Of a stretch of DNA of 64,000 bases, positions 33,455-42,258 are shown in pieces. The notes beneath the pieces were generated by a model that was not told the DNA's origin, made no database searches, and saw only the letters and a program-made list of their open reading frames with translations. A program made the position numbers and the translations under genes. The stretch spans positions 184,519 to 248,518 of the forward strand of contig DDSV01000049.1 in NCBI GenBank assembly GCA_002344215.1. Direction: 5' to 3'. The DNA comes from Akkermansiaceae bacterium UBA2381. GTDB taxonomy: Bacteria; Verrucomicrobiota; Verrucomicrobiia; Verrucomicrobiales; DEV007. Position 1 is the stretch's first letter. Every line of letters starts with the position of its first letter.

Positions 33455-35053
33455 GTGAAAACCTACGACTTCATCGTAGTCGGGAGCGGAATCTCCGGGC
33501 TTAGCTTTGCCCTCCGGGCGGCGGAACAGGGAACGGTCGCGATCGTGACCAAACGCGACGCCGCCAGCACAAACACGGCCTGGGCTCAGGGAGGCATTGC
33601 CTGCGTCCAGAGCGAGGATGATTCCTTCGACCGCCACGTCGCCGATACGCTCGATGCCGGAGCCGGCCTCTGTCCCGAGCCGGTTGTCCGGAAGATTGTC
33701 AGTGACGGCCCCCGGGCCATTCAGGAACTGATCGACTGGGGTGTTCATTTTGACGGAGCTATCTCCGACTCCGGCGAGGAGGTGATCGAGCTCGGTCGCG
33801 AGGGCGGACACACCCGGCGCCGCATTCTCCATCACAAGGACACCACCGGACGCGAGATCGAGACCAAGCTGCTCGCCGCAGTGAGAAAATCCGCGAAGAT
33901 CGATCTCTTCGAAAATCATTTCGCAATCGACCTCATCACCACGTCCAAACTCGCCCTCGACGCTCCCCAGCGATGCGTCGGCATCTATGTCTTGAACGAG
34001 GCGAGCGGCGAAGTCGTGACCCTGCGTTCAGACCGCGTCCTTTTGTGCACCGGCGGCAGCGGGCGCGTGTATCTCTACACGACCAACCCCGACGTCGCGA
34101 CGGGCGACGGAGTGGCGATGGCCTGGCGCGCGGGCTGCGAGATCGCCAACATGGAGTTCGTCCAGTTTCACCCGACCTGCCTCTATCATCACGAACTGAA
34201 ATCCTTTCTCATCACCGAGGCGATGCGGGGAGAAGGAGCCGAACTGATCGACAAGCATGGTCGCCGCTTCATGGCCGAGTATGACCCGCGCGGCTCGCTC
34301 GCTCCGCGGGATATCGTGGCGAGAGCCATCGACCGGGAGATCAAAAAAACGGGTGGTCCCTGTGTCTTTCTCGACATCACCCACAAACCGGCTGATTTCA
34401 TCCGATCCCGTTTTCCGAACATCTACGACACCTGCCTGACGGTCGATATTGACATCACCAGGCAGCCCATTCCCGTGGTTCCGGCCGCACACTATCAATG
34501 CGGCGGAGTCAAGACCAACGTCGAGGGAGCCACCTCGCTCCCCGGACTCTGGGCGGTCGGAGAGGTGGCCTGCACCGGACTGCACGGGGCCAACCGTCTC
34601 GCGAGCAATTCCCTGCTCGAGGGAGTCGTCGTCTCAAAACTGGCCCTGCAGGACTGCCTCGAAAAGATCCCGCTCGATCAGGCCCGTGAAAAATTATCGC
34701 TCCCTGAATGGGAATCCGGGGATGTCAGCGACGTGGACGAGTTGGTCGTGATCTACCACAACTGGGACGAGATCCGCCGACTCATGTGGGACTATGTCTC
34801 CATCGTGAGAACGGACAAACGCCTCCACCGCGCCGCGACCCGCTTGAGCAATCTGAGCCGCGAAGTTCAGGAATTTTACTGGAACTTTCGTGTCACTTCA
34901 GAACTGCTCGAACTCCGTAATCTCGTCCAGACCGCCGCGCTCATCGTCGATTCCGCCGCGAGCCGCAAGGAAAGCCGGGGACTCCATTACACCCTCGACC
35001 ATCCCGAGCGTGACGATCAGAACTGGCGGATCGACACCGTGCTGACGAAGTAG
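33455..35053 (+). CDS. nadB: L-aspartate oxidase
   Basis: 532 residues from GTG 33455, preceded by 'AAAGAGAAGC'. This FAD enzyme converts L-aspartate to iminoaspartate, the first step of NAD synthesis. The dinucleotide-binding 'VVGSGISGLSFAL' is at ~9-21, followed by 'STNTAWAQGGIACVQ', 'EGGHTRRRILH', 'EFVQFHPTCLYH' and 'TGLHGANRLASNSLLEG'. The helical C-terminal domain has 'RRLMWDYVSIVRTD'. All are hallmarks distinguishing NadB from succinate dehydrogenase. nadA and nadC are not in this window. Confidence 0.97.
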   Translation: MKTYDFIVVGSGISGLSFALRAAEQGTVAIVTKRDAASTNTAWAQGGIACVQSEDDSFDRHVADTLDAGAGLCPEPVVRKIVSDGPRAIQELIDWGVHFDGAISDSGEEVIELGREGGHTRRRILHHKDTTGREIETKLLAAVRKSAKIDLFENHFAIDLITTSKLALDAPQRCVGIYVLNEASGEVVTLRSDRVLLCTGGSGRVYLYTTNPDVATGDGVAMAWRAGCEIANMEFVQFHPTCLYHHELKSFLITEAMRGEGAELIDKHGRRFMAEYDPRGSLAPRDIVARAIDREIKKTGGPCVFLDITHKPADFIRSRFPNIYDTCLTVDIDITRQPIPVVPAAHYQCGGVKTNVEGATSLPGLWAVGEVACTGLHGANRLASNSLLEGVVVSKLALQDCLEKIPLDQAREKLSLPEWESGDVSDVDELVVIYHNWDEIRRLMWDYVSIVRTDKRLHRAATRLSNLSREVQEFYWNFRVTSELLELRNLVQTAALIVDSAASRKESRGLHYTLDHPERDDQNWRIDTVLTK

Positions 35054-35070
35054 GCCCGCCGGACGCGGGC
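35054..35070 (+). terminator. Candidate hairpin after nadB
   Basis: A perfect 6-bp GC stem (GCCCGC / GCGGGC, loop CGGAC) begins one base after the nadB stop. The following bases are ATTTCCTC, not a clean T-run, so this is a weak intrinsic terminator at best. Confidence 0.4.
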
Positions 35071-35160
35071 ATTTCCTCGGACCCGCTGGCCTGTGTTGAA
35101 GGATGAAAAATACCCCATCCGGCCTCGCGAGAGAGCTTCAGGTCAAAATTGACCGAACTG

Positions 35161-35166
35161 TATAAT
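35161..35166 (+). promoter_or_regulatory. Possible -10 box TATAAT upstream of the 35288 gene
   Basis: A perfect TATAAT lies in an unusually AT-rich stretch (about 35145-35240) of the 234-bp gap between nadB and the next gene. No good -35 at 17 bp is present (TTCAGG at 18-bp spacing is the nearest), so this is only a candidate. Confidence 0.3.
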
Positions 35167-35287
35167 TTACATACTCGAAAGAAATTACTGGAATTTTTTA
35201 AAAAATGGGTTCCAATGATGGAAGGAATTTTGCTAGATTCCGCGCAACCGCTCCAACGAATCCGGAGCATGAAACGTTCAGATAATC

Positions 35288-36277
35288 GTGAAACTGACTG
35301 CCAGCGCCTTGCTTTGTCTGATCACAGCCTCCTGGTCTGTGTTGAGCAATGTCGCCGTCGCCCAGAATCTTCAGGCCACTTCGGTCTCCGGAACCCGGGT
35401 TGCCTCGACCCTCGGCATTGAAGCGCTGCATCCGTCAAAAGACAATCCGCTCATTCCTCTCATTTCAGAGGAACCCGCCCACCTCGTCCCCGGTGCCTTG
35501 CCAATGGTAGCCCAGAGGCCGAGCCTTCCCCGGGTGTTTGCGCCAACCCGTCCTCGCGAGGTCTACACCCGGTTCCCCTGGAAGCTTGATATCGTGACGA
35601 CCGTCTTCTGGGTGGGCGAATTGCCAACCGCCAACAACCCGACCCCGAACACTGTCAGTGCCTGGGACCGTCGCTGGACCTCGAATTTCGGCGGCTACGA
35701 CAATCCCTCACCGACGGCCCGGGAAGGCTACCTGCCGAAAGAATTCACGCCGGGTCAGAATCCCTTTTATTTTGCCCTCCCCTACAACGACATCTCACGC
35801 TCCGGAACGAAGGCCTCGGCCCGCGCCGTTATTCCCTGGTTTGAAAAATCCTTCTACCGCAGCGGCCGCACCGTGCTGAAAGGCCGCTGGATTGCCATCC
35901 GCCGGGGCGATCTCGTCTGCTACGCCCAGTGGGAGGATGTGGGCCCCTTTGAGACGGATGACTGGGAATACGTCTTCGGAGACAAGCGCCCCAAGACCAA
36001 AGGAAACCGCGGGGCCGGACTCGACGTCTCCCCTGCCGTGATGACTTTCCTCCAGTTCCCGAGCGGCACCGACATGGTGGACTGGAGATTTGTCGATCTG
36101 GACGAGGTGCCTGATGGCCCCTGGAGACAACACGGTTCGAACAATCCTTTCGCGAATTCCAGCCTGACCGAGAACGGCACCGGCAATTCCTCCGAAAGCA
36201 TCCTCAAGGTCAGGGAACTCCGCGATCGCCTGATGGCTTCGCTGGAGAGTGAGCCTCAGAGTGCTGCGGTTAAGTGA
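35288..36277 (+). CDS. Secreted protein, possible double-psi beta-barrel, unknown function
   Basis: 329 residues from GTG 35288, with a signal peptide ending near 'NVAVAQ' (residue ~26). Residues ~95-290 carry aromatic-rich motifs: 'TVFWVGELPTANNPTPNT', 'FYFALPYNDI' and 'WIAIRRGDLVCYAQWEDVGP', then 'RGAGLDVSPAVMTFL'. The sequence 'DVGPFETDDWEYVFGD...GLDVSPAV' recalls the double-psi beta-barrel of RlpA/expansin-like proteins, with a possible Asp catalytic residue. That is a pattern-based guess. The C-terminal ~40 residues are a coiled or disordered tail. I do not recognise a named family. Confidence 0.7.
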   Translation: MKLTASALLCLITASWSVLSNVAVAQNLQATSVSGTRVASTLGIEALHPSKDNPLIPLISEEPAHLVPGALPMVAQRPSLPRVFAPTRPREVYTRFPWKLDIVTTVFWVGELPTANNPTPNTVSAWDRRWTSNFGGYDNPSPTAREGYLPKEFTPGQNPFYFALPYNDISRSGTKASARAVIPWFEKSFYRSGRTVLKGRWIAIRRGDLVCYAQWEDVGPFETDDWEYVFGDKRPKTKGNRGAGLDVSPAVMTFLQFPSGTDMVDWRFVDLDEVPDGPWRQHGSNNPFANSSLTENGTGNSSESILKVRELRDRLMASLESEPQSAAVK

Positions 36278-36282
36278 GCCTT

Positions 36283-37089
36283 TTACGGAAGGATCTCCTC
36301 AAACTTGAGTGAAAGTGTCGGCGGCACGGTCGAAAGCGGAACCTCTTCGTTGAGCTCCCCGTCGAAAACGACCACGATTTCGTCGAACTTGCCCTCCGCC
36401 CAGGCTTCCTGTTCGATGAGCCATTTCCTGACAAACTGCGCCACCGCGATACGTCCTTCGTCCCGTATTTTCGCAAGGGTTTCAGGTTGCCCGGCCCTTT
36501 CGGCCAGCTTCCCGGTTATCTCCTTCTCAAGCGCCTCCATATCCCCCGCCGTGTCCCAGCGGACCCAGCCCGTCGTTGTCTTCTTCTGAACACCGCCCGT
36601 ATCAAAGGCCACCGGAAGTGATGGCTTCACCGCCGGTGCCCTGACGAGAAGTCGATTCCCGTCCGGCGAGATGTTCCAGGATTCATTCAGATCGATGTGA
36701 AAGCGATAGGTCGCCGGAATCGTGATTTCAGAGATCGTCGTCGTGAGAGGCAACACCTTCCCGAACATGGCCATGTTGGTGGTCCGGGTGAAATGCTCGG
36801 AGGATTCCGCCGTCGCGATCTCAAGGATGTTTCCGCCACTTGCCGTCACTTTCAGCTCCCGCCACTCGTTGAAAGTGGTGATCACCAGATCCGGTCTGAA
36901 AACTTCTGCGATCTCGATGACCACCTCTTTGGCCGAATCAACCGCCCTCTTCGCCATCCAAAGCCATGAGAAATAGACCATCAACGCGGCCACAACGAGG
37001 GTCAGGAAAACCCAGAAGACCGTTCCCGGACCGCGACGGGATGGAGTCGCACCGCGTTGATCAGGCTCGGATGATTCGTCGTTACTCAT
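36283..37089 (-). CDS. Membrane-anchored protein of unknown function (DUF4230-like)
   Basis: The 268-residue product has a short cytoplasmic N-terminus, one TM at ~23-43 ('VFWVFLTLVVAALMVYFSWLW'), then an extracytoplasmic beta-rich domain with 'LTTTISEITIPATYRFHIDL' and 'GNRLLVRAPAVKPSLPVAFD', and a helical C-terminal part ('EKEITGKLAERAGQ... AVAQFVRKWL'). The layout resembles DUF4230 proteins, but I am not certain. It converges on the DPBB-like gene (5 bp between stops). The uracil glycosylase gene lies 17 bp upstream of nothing else: its stop region sits just beyond this start. Confidence 0.65.
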   Translation of the reverse strand: MSNDESSEPDQRGATPSRRGPGTVFWVFLTLVVAALMVYFSWLWMAKRAVDSAKEVVIEIAEVFRPDLVITTFNEWRELKVTASGGNILEIATAESSEHFTRTTNMAMFGKVLPLTTTISEITIPATYRFHIDLNESWNISPDGNRLLVRAPAVKPSLPVAFDTGGVQKKTTTGWVRWDTAGDMEALEKEITGKLAERAGQPETLAKIRDEGRIAVAQFVRKWLIEQEAWAEGKFDEIVVVFDGELNEEVPLSTVPPTLSLKFEEILP

Positions 37090-37106
37090 CTTGATGCGAT
37101 AGGGAT

Positions 37107-38027
37107 TCAGGAAAAGTAACCCCGCTGTTTCTCCGAAATACTCATCCCCGCGCGTTCCATCACTTTCAACATGTCCTCCCAGACCACCCGCTTGGCTTGC
37201 ATCGCCTGTTCCGGATTACTTTCGGACTCCTGCCTGAGCAGGTAGCTCGGGTGATAGGTGACGATCACGGGGATGCCTTCAAATTCATGGTCTCCGTTCC
37301 GGAAACTCGCCAGTGTCCCCCCTTTTTCGAGGAGACCTTCGGCAGCCGTCCTTCCGAGCGCCACGATCACCCTGGGCCTGACCACTCCGATTTCCGCCTG
37401 AATATACTTGAGTGATGCAGCCATCTCATCCGGCTGCGGAGGACGGTTGGTCGAACCCTGGAAACGCCCGTCACCCTTCTTCGGGCGGAACTTGACAATG
37501 TTCGAGATGTAAACGTCCTCCCTCTTCAATCCCATCGCCTTGAGGATCTGTTCCAGCTTTTGTCCGGCCGGCCCAACAAAGGGTTTCTTCAACTTCTCCT
37601 CTTCGGCCCCGGGCGCCTCCCCGACAAACATGATGTCCGCGAGGGGATTTCCGCTCGCAAAAACCACGGTCTCGAAAAGCGTTCCGAGCGCGCGGCATTC
37701 GGGGCAATTTTTGACCGCTTTAAAGATTGTGTTCAGTTGCTCCCTCGCCTGCGCTTCAGTTTGCCGTTCTTCAGCGTGGCGGTGAACCGGAACAGGGGCT
37801 GCAACCGGTTCCACCGATCGTTTTTCAGGCAACCCGGGAGGGGTCCCGACCGGCGAAGCGATTGATGGCGGACGTCGGGAGAGATTCTTGAACGCCGCAG
37901 GAAGGTTCCTCAGAGTTTGCTCAGCTTCCGGGGAAAGGGTGATCGTCTCGACACCACGGCCGCTATCCCGCTGAAGGATCCCGGCGAGCGTCAAAAGCCC
38001 GTCTGCTATCGAATTACCACCGCCCAT
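37107..38027 (-). CDS. Family-4-like uracil-DNA glycosylase lacking two Fe-S cysteines
   Basis: 306 residues from ATG 38027 (a GTG at 38048 would add seven). An N-terminal ~100-residue Pro-rich region precedes the UDG fold: motif A 'FVGEAPGAEEEKLKKPFVGP', motif B 'VTYHPSYLLR', and 'YISNIVKFRPK'. It should remove uracil from DNA in base-excision repair. Family-4 enzymes ligate a [4Fe-4S] cluster with CxxC plus the Cys of 'KCRPP' and a Cys 16 residues later. Here the first pair is present (C108, C111 in 'NCPEC'), but the other two positions are Phe180 ('KFRPK') and Ser205 ('AASLKY'), with a Gly-rich insertion between them. Cluster binding is therefore doubtful. Confidence 0.88.
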   Translation of the reverse strand: MGGGNSIADGLLTLAGILQRDSGRGVETITLSPEAEQTLRNLPAAFKNLSRRPPSIASPVGTPPGLPEKRSVEPVAAPVPVHRHAEERQTEAQAREQLNTIFKAVKNCPECRALGTLFETVVFASGNPLADIMFVGEAPGAEEEKLKKPFVGPAGQKLEQILKAMGLKREDVYISNIVKFRPKKGDGRFQGSTNRPPQPDEMAASLKYIQAEIGVVRPRVIVALGRTAAEGLLEKGGTLASFRNGDHEFEGIPVIVTYHPSYLLRQESESNPEQAMQAKRVVWEDMLKVMERAGMSISEKQRGYFS

Positions 38028-38182
38028 GGAGGCGAAGTTAGACCGCACAGGGAATCGAGGCTAGACGCAAAATGAGAAAAATCGGGTTTTCCGGAAAATT
38101 GAAATCGGCCTTGAGGAAGCCTGTCTCCCGGTCTCGGAGTAATCAATCCTGTTGACCGGGAACAATCTAATTTCACCTGTGG

Positions 38183-41100
38183 TCAAGGCTGTGCTTCAAG
38201 GAGGTAGCGCGGGCCGGCGTCACGAGCCAGTATATGGCTGGTCCTGGCACCGTCGGGCCACATCACGGTGACATTGGCATTCTCAGCTTTGCTCCCGTGA
38301 GCTCCCCAGCCAAAGTGGAGGTCGGGACCATTCTGCGTGAGGTAGCCGGATCCGCCGGCTCGCTCGGCGGCCTGGAGGGGCAGTCCGGGAACCTCCACGG
38401 TGACCCGCGCGCCGATGGCTCCGGGATTGCCCGCTTTTCCTTTCAACGTAACCGTCAATGGCGATCCCTCCCCGCTACCTCCATTGTTGAGAAAGACGGC
38501 GGGGGCATCATTGTTCATTCCGAAAAAGAGATCGGGGCGACCGCTCCCGGCGAAATCGACGAGGGCGAGGCTCTTCGCATCGCCGGGGACAACGATGCCG
38601 CTCTCAAGAGGCCAGACTTCAGAGAGGCCGAACTTTTCGCCCTCCTTTGCTGCCCTTCCGCGAAGAAGCAGGCTGAGCCCGCCGTCGTAAGGAACGGTCT
38701 CCTGTTGCGGAGTGAGGAAATTCTGCGCGAGAACCGCGTCGGTGTAGCCGTCGCCGTCGAGGTCGCTGAGGGCGATGCCGAAGACGGGGGCGATCTGGGC
38801 GAGGGCGGGGAGGGGGTGGACGGTGAAATGTCCCTCGCCATCGTTGATCAGGACGGCGGATTCGAGCGTCGTCGCCTCAAGGCGCAGGGCGGTCTCGAGC
38901 CTGGCCTTCTCGTAGATCTCGTCCAGGGCCGAGCTGGCCCAGCCGTGGTAGGTGTTGACCTTGTTCAGCAGATTCGGCATCGCGAGCGAGGAGCAACTCA
39001 GTCCGCGGCGCGGGAGCAGACAGTCGAGCGTCTTATCGAGTTTGGCTTCGACGAGGTTCTTTTTCCCGCTGCCGTCAACATCTCCGTAGTAGAGCAACTC
39101 GGGAATCTCGTGGGAGGCACTATATTTTGTGTTCTTTCCGAGATTGCCGACCAGGTAGTCGATGTGCCCGTCGCCGTTGAGATCACGTCCGGCAATACTG
39201 TTCCAGAAGCCGGTCGCGGCGGCGAGTCCGGCGGCCTCGGTGGTCTCTTCGAGGGTGCCCTTGAGGTTCTTGTAAACGCGCACCGGCCCCCACTCGTGCG
39301 TTACGAGGAGGTCGAGCCAGCCGTCGCTGTCGATATCGCTCCAAAGGGCGGAAGTGACGAGTCCCGTCTCCTCGAGGCCAAGGTCGGGAGCTCGCTCGGC
39401 GAAGTGTCCGGTGCCGTCGTTCACGAGGAATCGATTGCGCGCCGCGACCGGATATTCTCCGGGGACTACACGGCCGCCGATAAAGACATCAAGGTCTCCG
39501 TCCCGGTCAAAGTCAGCCGCCGCCGCGACGCTGCCGCTGGCGTGTTTGCCGTCGCCGGGATCAGGGAGATGCCCGACCGCCCCGGTGAACTCACCTTTTC
39601 CGTCGTTGAGATAGAGGCGGTCGGCGAGCGAGGGATCGCCCGGATCGCATTCGACACTGCCGCTCACGACGAGAAGATCGAGATCCCCATCTGAATCGAC
39701 ATCAATGAGGAGGGAGCCGAGGTCCTCGTAGTCGGTCATCTCGCTGAAGGGCGGGCGCATCCGCATCGTGAAGACCGGCTGACCCTCGGTATCGAGCCCG
39801 CGGTTGAGGAGGAGACGCCCAGGCTGACCTTTGGGACCGCCGAGATAGAGGTCCGGGAGACCGTCACCGTCCACATCTCCCCATGCCTGGCCGGGACCGA
39901 GCTGGGAATGCTGATGGGGCAGAAGCGGTTGGCGGATGAAGTCGTCAAAGGGCGTCTCTGCAGCGGCGAGGGCAGCAAAACCTTCGATCCGCCGGAACCA
40001 GGTCTGCGCTTTCTCTTTCTCTTTCTCGTTCGCATCGGGAGCGTCGGTCTCCCCGGGCTCGGCGATCTCGATCCAGCGATTTCCCTCAAAGTCGGAGAAA
40101 GTCTGTTTTGTCCCCGTTGGCCACTCCACCTCGAGTGAGGCAATCGTTGACGAAGCTCCAAGCCCGAAATGAACGAGTGGTTCGTCGCTCTCAATGTAGC
40201 CGTTGTGGGGGAAAAGCGTGCGGGTCTGGCGAACACCCCCGGCTGTCACCAGAGAGAGTTTTGTCCCGAGCCCGTGGCTGTTCCCCGCACGGCCTTTGAG
40301 GCGGACGAGGAGGTGCGAGGCCTTGCCGCGTTCGGCGCTGCGGTTCAGGTAGAGAACCGGCGGGTCCTCGAGAGAATTGGTGACGAGGTCGATGTCACCG
40401 TCGCGATCAACGTCGGTGAGAGCGACGCCGTAGGTCATCGTTTCCTTCAGTCCGAGGCCCCAGATTTTGTCGGCCTTTTCAAATTTCCAGTCGGCCGAGT
40501 TGCGGAAGATGAGGTCTTTTTCCCGTAGCTCGGGACGGTCTTCGAAGAGGTCCCAGTCATCCTTTCCAATGCGATCCTGAGGGGTGCCCTGTTTGTAGTC
40601 CGAATGATTAAAATCACGGGTATGGCCCGTGGGGAAGTAGAGATCGAGGCGACCATCCCCGTCGAGATCACTGCTTTTCACCGCCCAGGTCCAGTCTGAC
40701 TTGGCAATGCCCGACATTTGAGCCCCCTCGAGGAAATACCCGGCGCCCGTATTCACGAAGAAAGTGTTAACCATGCTCTGCCTGGGCAGGCCTGCCTCAT
40801 ACATCGCCGTGAAGGAGGCGCCCATTTCGCCCATAGTCACTTTTTGGCGATAGTGCGTCGTCGGGAGCATGTCCGCAACGATGAGGTCGGTCATGCCGTC
40901 TCCGTTGAAATCTTTTGCAGCCGCCCCCATGGAAAACCAGGTCGTGTGCTGCAGAACCTGCGGCGCGATCTCCTCAAAGGTTCCGTCGCCCTTGTTGCGA
41001 TAGAGCTCATCGCGGTCAGCGAAGTCGTTCGAGACATAAAGGTCAATGAGTCCGTCACTATCGTAGTCGAACCAGGCGGCACCGTTCGTGTGGGTGGGCA

Positions 41101-41965
41101 CGGGACGCAGGCCGACAGCGAGGCTCACGTCGGAGAATTTCCCTCCTTCATTTCGCAGGATGAGGTTTCGACGGGCCGTCTCCGTAAAGGTAAGCACACC
41201 TGTCTGCGGATTGACCGAACTGACTTTGTAGAACCGATCCCAGGGTGCCACGACTTCCCAGCCATTCTCGACGCGGCGCATTGGCACTCCGCCCACCGGG
41301 CGCCCCCCCTTGCGATAAAGCCCGTTTGTTGCAAGAAAGAGATCGAGGTCGCCATCCTGATCATAGTCGGAGAAAAGAGGCGAAAGGCTGGCGTCGGCGA
41401 TATCGAGTCCCCATTCTGCTGCGGCCTCGCGAAAACGGAGTTTCCCCGGAGTCGACTCGTTGAGATAAAGACGGTTCGGCTCGTCATAGCGGCAGATGTA
41501 GATATCGAGCGCGCCGTCCCCGTTGAGATCCACGAGGACCGCTCCAGTGCACCAGCTTTCCGCCTCGGCCACGCCCGCCCCGGTGGTCACGTCAAAAAAA
41601 CGGGGCCCCTCAGCGGTGCCCGTGTTGCGGTAGAGTCGATTGGGCACGGGACCAGAGGCAAAAAAGAGGTCAGGCCAGCCGTCTCCGTCGAGGTCGCCGG
41701 CGGCGACGCCGCCGCAGGCCATCGCCGAGTAGTAAAGGCGCTTGTCGGGATGTTTTGTATCGATCGGGATGACAAAGTTCAGTCCGGACCGGGTCGCCGT
41801 AATGGCATCAAAGAGCGGCTCCTCGGTCAAGGCGCTCGCTCCAGGAGCGTTGAACTTCCTGATTTCCGTGATTCCGGCCGGCGTTTGTCCGTGACAAAGT
41901 CTTGCCGGGGAGAGGCCTGCGAGAAGGGTGAAAATACCGATGAAACAGAGGGATTTGCCGTTCAT
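38183..41965 (-). CDS. Large secreted FG-GAP/VCBS protein with two UnbV (ASPIC) domains
   Basis: The 1260-residue product has a signal peptide ending near 'LCHGQT'. It contains at least ten FG-GAP/VCBS calcium-loop repeats of the form DxDxDGxxD, beginning with 'DLDGDGWPDL' at 91-100, arranged as two propellers. Each propeller is closed by a UnbV/ASPIC domain: ~545-640 ('RLKGRAGNSHGLGTKLSLV', 'VEWPTGTKQTF') and the C-terminus ('LKGKAGNPGAIGARVTVEV', 'VMWPDGARTSHI'). So it is an internal duplication of an FG-GAP+UnbV module. Such proteins are abundant in Verrucomicrobia and Planctomycetes, probably extracellular, with unknown ligands. Divergent from the heme-bearing FG-GAP gene at 42259. Confidence 0.93.
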   Translation of the reverse strand: MNGKSLCFIGIFTLLAGLSPARLCHGQTPAGITEIRKFNAPGASALTEEPLFDAITATRSGLNFVIPIDTKHPDKRLYYSAMACGGVAAGDLDGDGWPDLFFASGPVPNRLYRNTGTAEGPRFFDVTTGAGVAEAESWCTGAVLVDLNGDGALDIYICRYDEPNRLYLNESTPGKLRFREAAAEWGLDIADASLSPLFSDYDQDGDLDLFLATNGLYRKGGRPVGGVPMRRVENGWEVVAPWDRFYKVSSVNPQTGVLTFTETARRNLILRNEGGKFSDVSLAVGLRPVPTHTNGAAWFDYDSDGLIDLYVSNDFADRDELYRNKGDGTFEEIAPQVLQHTTWFSMGAAAKDFNGDGMTDLIVADMLPTTHYRQKVTMGEMGASFTAMYEAGLPRQSMVNTFFVNTGAGYFLEGAQMSGIAKSDWTWAVKSSDLDGDGRLDLYFPTGHTRDFNHSDYKQGTPQDRIGKDDWDLFEDRPELREKDLIFRNSADWKFEKADKIWGLGLKETMTYGVALTDVDRDGDIDLVTNSLEDPPVLYLNRSAERGKASHLLVRLKGRAGNSHGLGTKLSLVTAGGVRQTRTLFPHNGYIESDEPLVHFGLGASSTIASLEVEWPTGTKQTFSDFEGNRWIEIAEPGETDAPDANEKEKEKAQTWFRRIEGFAALAAAETPFDDFIRQPLLPHQHSQLGPGQAWGDVDGDGLPDLYLGGPKGQPGRLLLNRGLDTEGQPVFTMRMRPPFSEMTDYEDLGSLLIDVDSDGDLDLLVVSGSVECDPGDPSLADRLYLNDGKGEFTGAVGHLPDPGDGKHASGSVAAAADFDRDGDLDVFIGGRVVPGEYPVAARNRFLVNDGTGHFAERAPDLGLEETGLVTSALWSDIDSDGWLDLLVTHEWGPVRVYKNLKGTLEETTEAAGLAAATGFWNSIAGRDLNGDGHIDYLVGNLGKNTKYSASHEIPELLYYGDVDGSGKKNLVEAKLDKTLDCLLPRRGLSCSSLAMPNLLNKVNTYHGWASSALDEIYEKARLETALRLEATTLESAVLINDGEGHFTVHPLPALAQIAPVFGIALSDLDGDGYTDAVLAQNFLTPQQETVPYDGGLSLLLRGRAAKEGEKFGLSEVWPLESGIVVPGDAKSLALVDFAGSGRPDLFFGMNNDAPAVFLNNGGSGEGSPLTVTLKGKAGNPGAIGARVTVEVPGLPLQAAERAGGSGYLTQNGPDLHFGWGAHGSKAENANVTVMWPDGARTSHILARDAGPRYLLEAQP

Positions 41966-42258
41966 CCCCCTCTTTTACCTGAATTGACCGGACCCGGCAA
42001 GCATTCAAGCCCTCTCCTCTTTCGGGAGTCCGTCCCGATTGCCTTGCGTTCCATCATTGGGCCGGAGTCAGAAACCGAGAGATTTCTACGTTCTTTGAAG
42101 GTTGCCATCGCACACCCTCACGATTTTCATTGTGCTCCCTTCCCGCCCGGAATCTTCATCCCGCAGTGAGATGCCGAGCCTAATTCACGTTGTCAGTGGC
42201 ACCGAGGTAACCGATTGTTCGCGGTCGCAGGTTTTGTGCGCGCCTTTCCCGCTCCGGC
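41966..42258. other. Divergent intergenic region between two FG-GAP genes
   Basis: 293 bp that must hold the promoters of both divergent FG-GAP genes, suggesting joint regulation. Plus-strand frames crossing it are antisense continuations of the 38183 gene and look random. No RNA gene or clear operator was found. Confidence 0.45.

Noticed and set aside
40718..42169. 483-codon plus-strand ORF
   Set aside because: Antisense to the FG-GAP protein gene. Its residue mix is that of the reverse complement of a DxDxDG-rich gene, and it has no domain motif.
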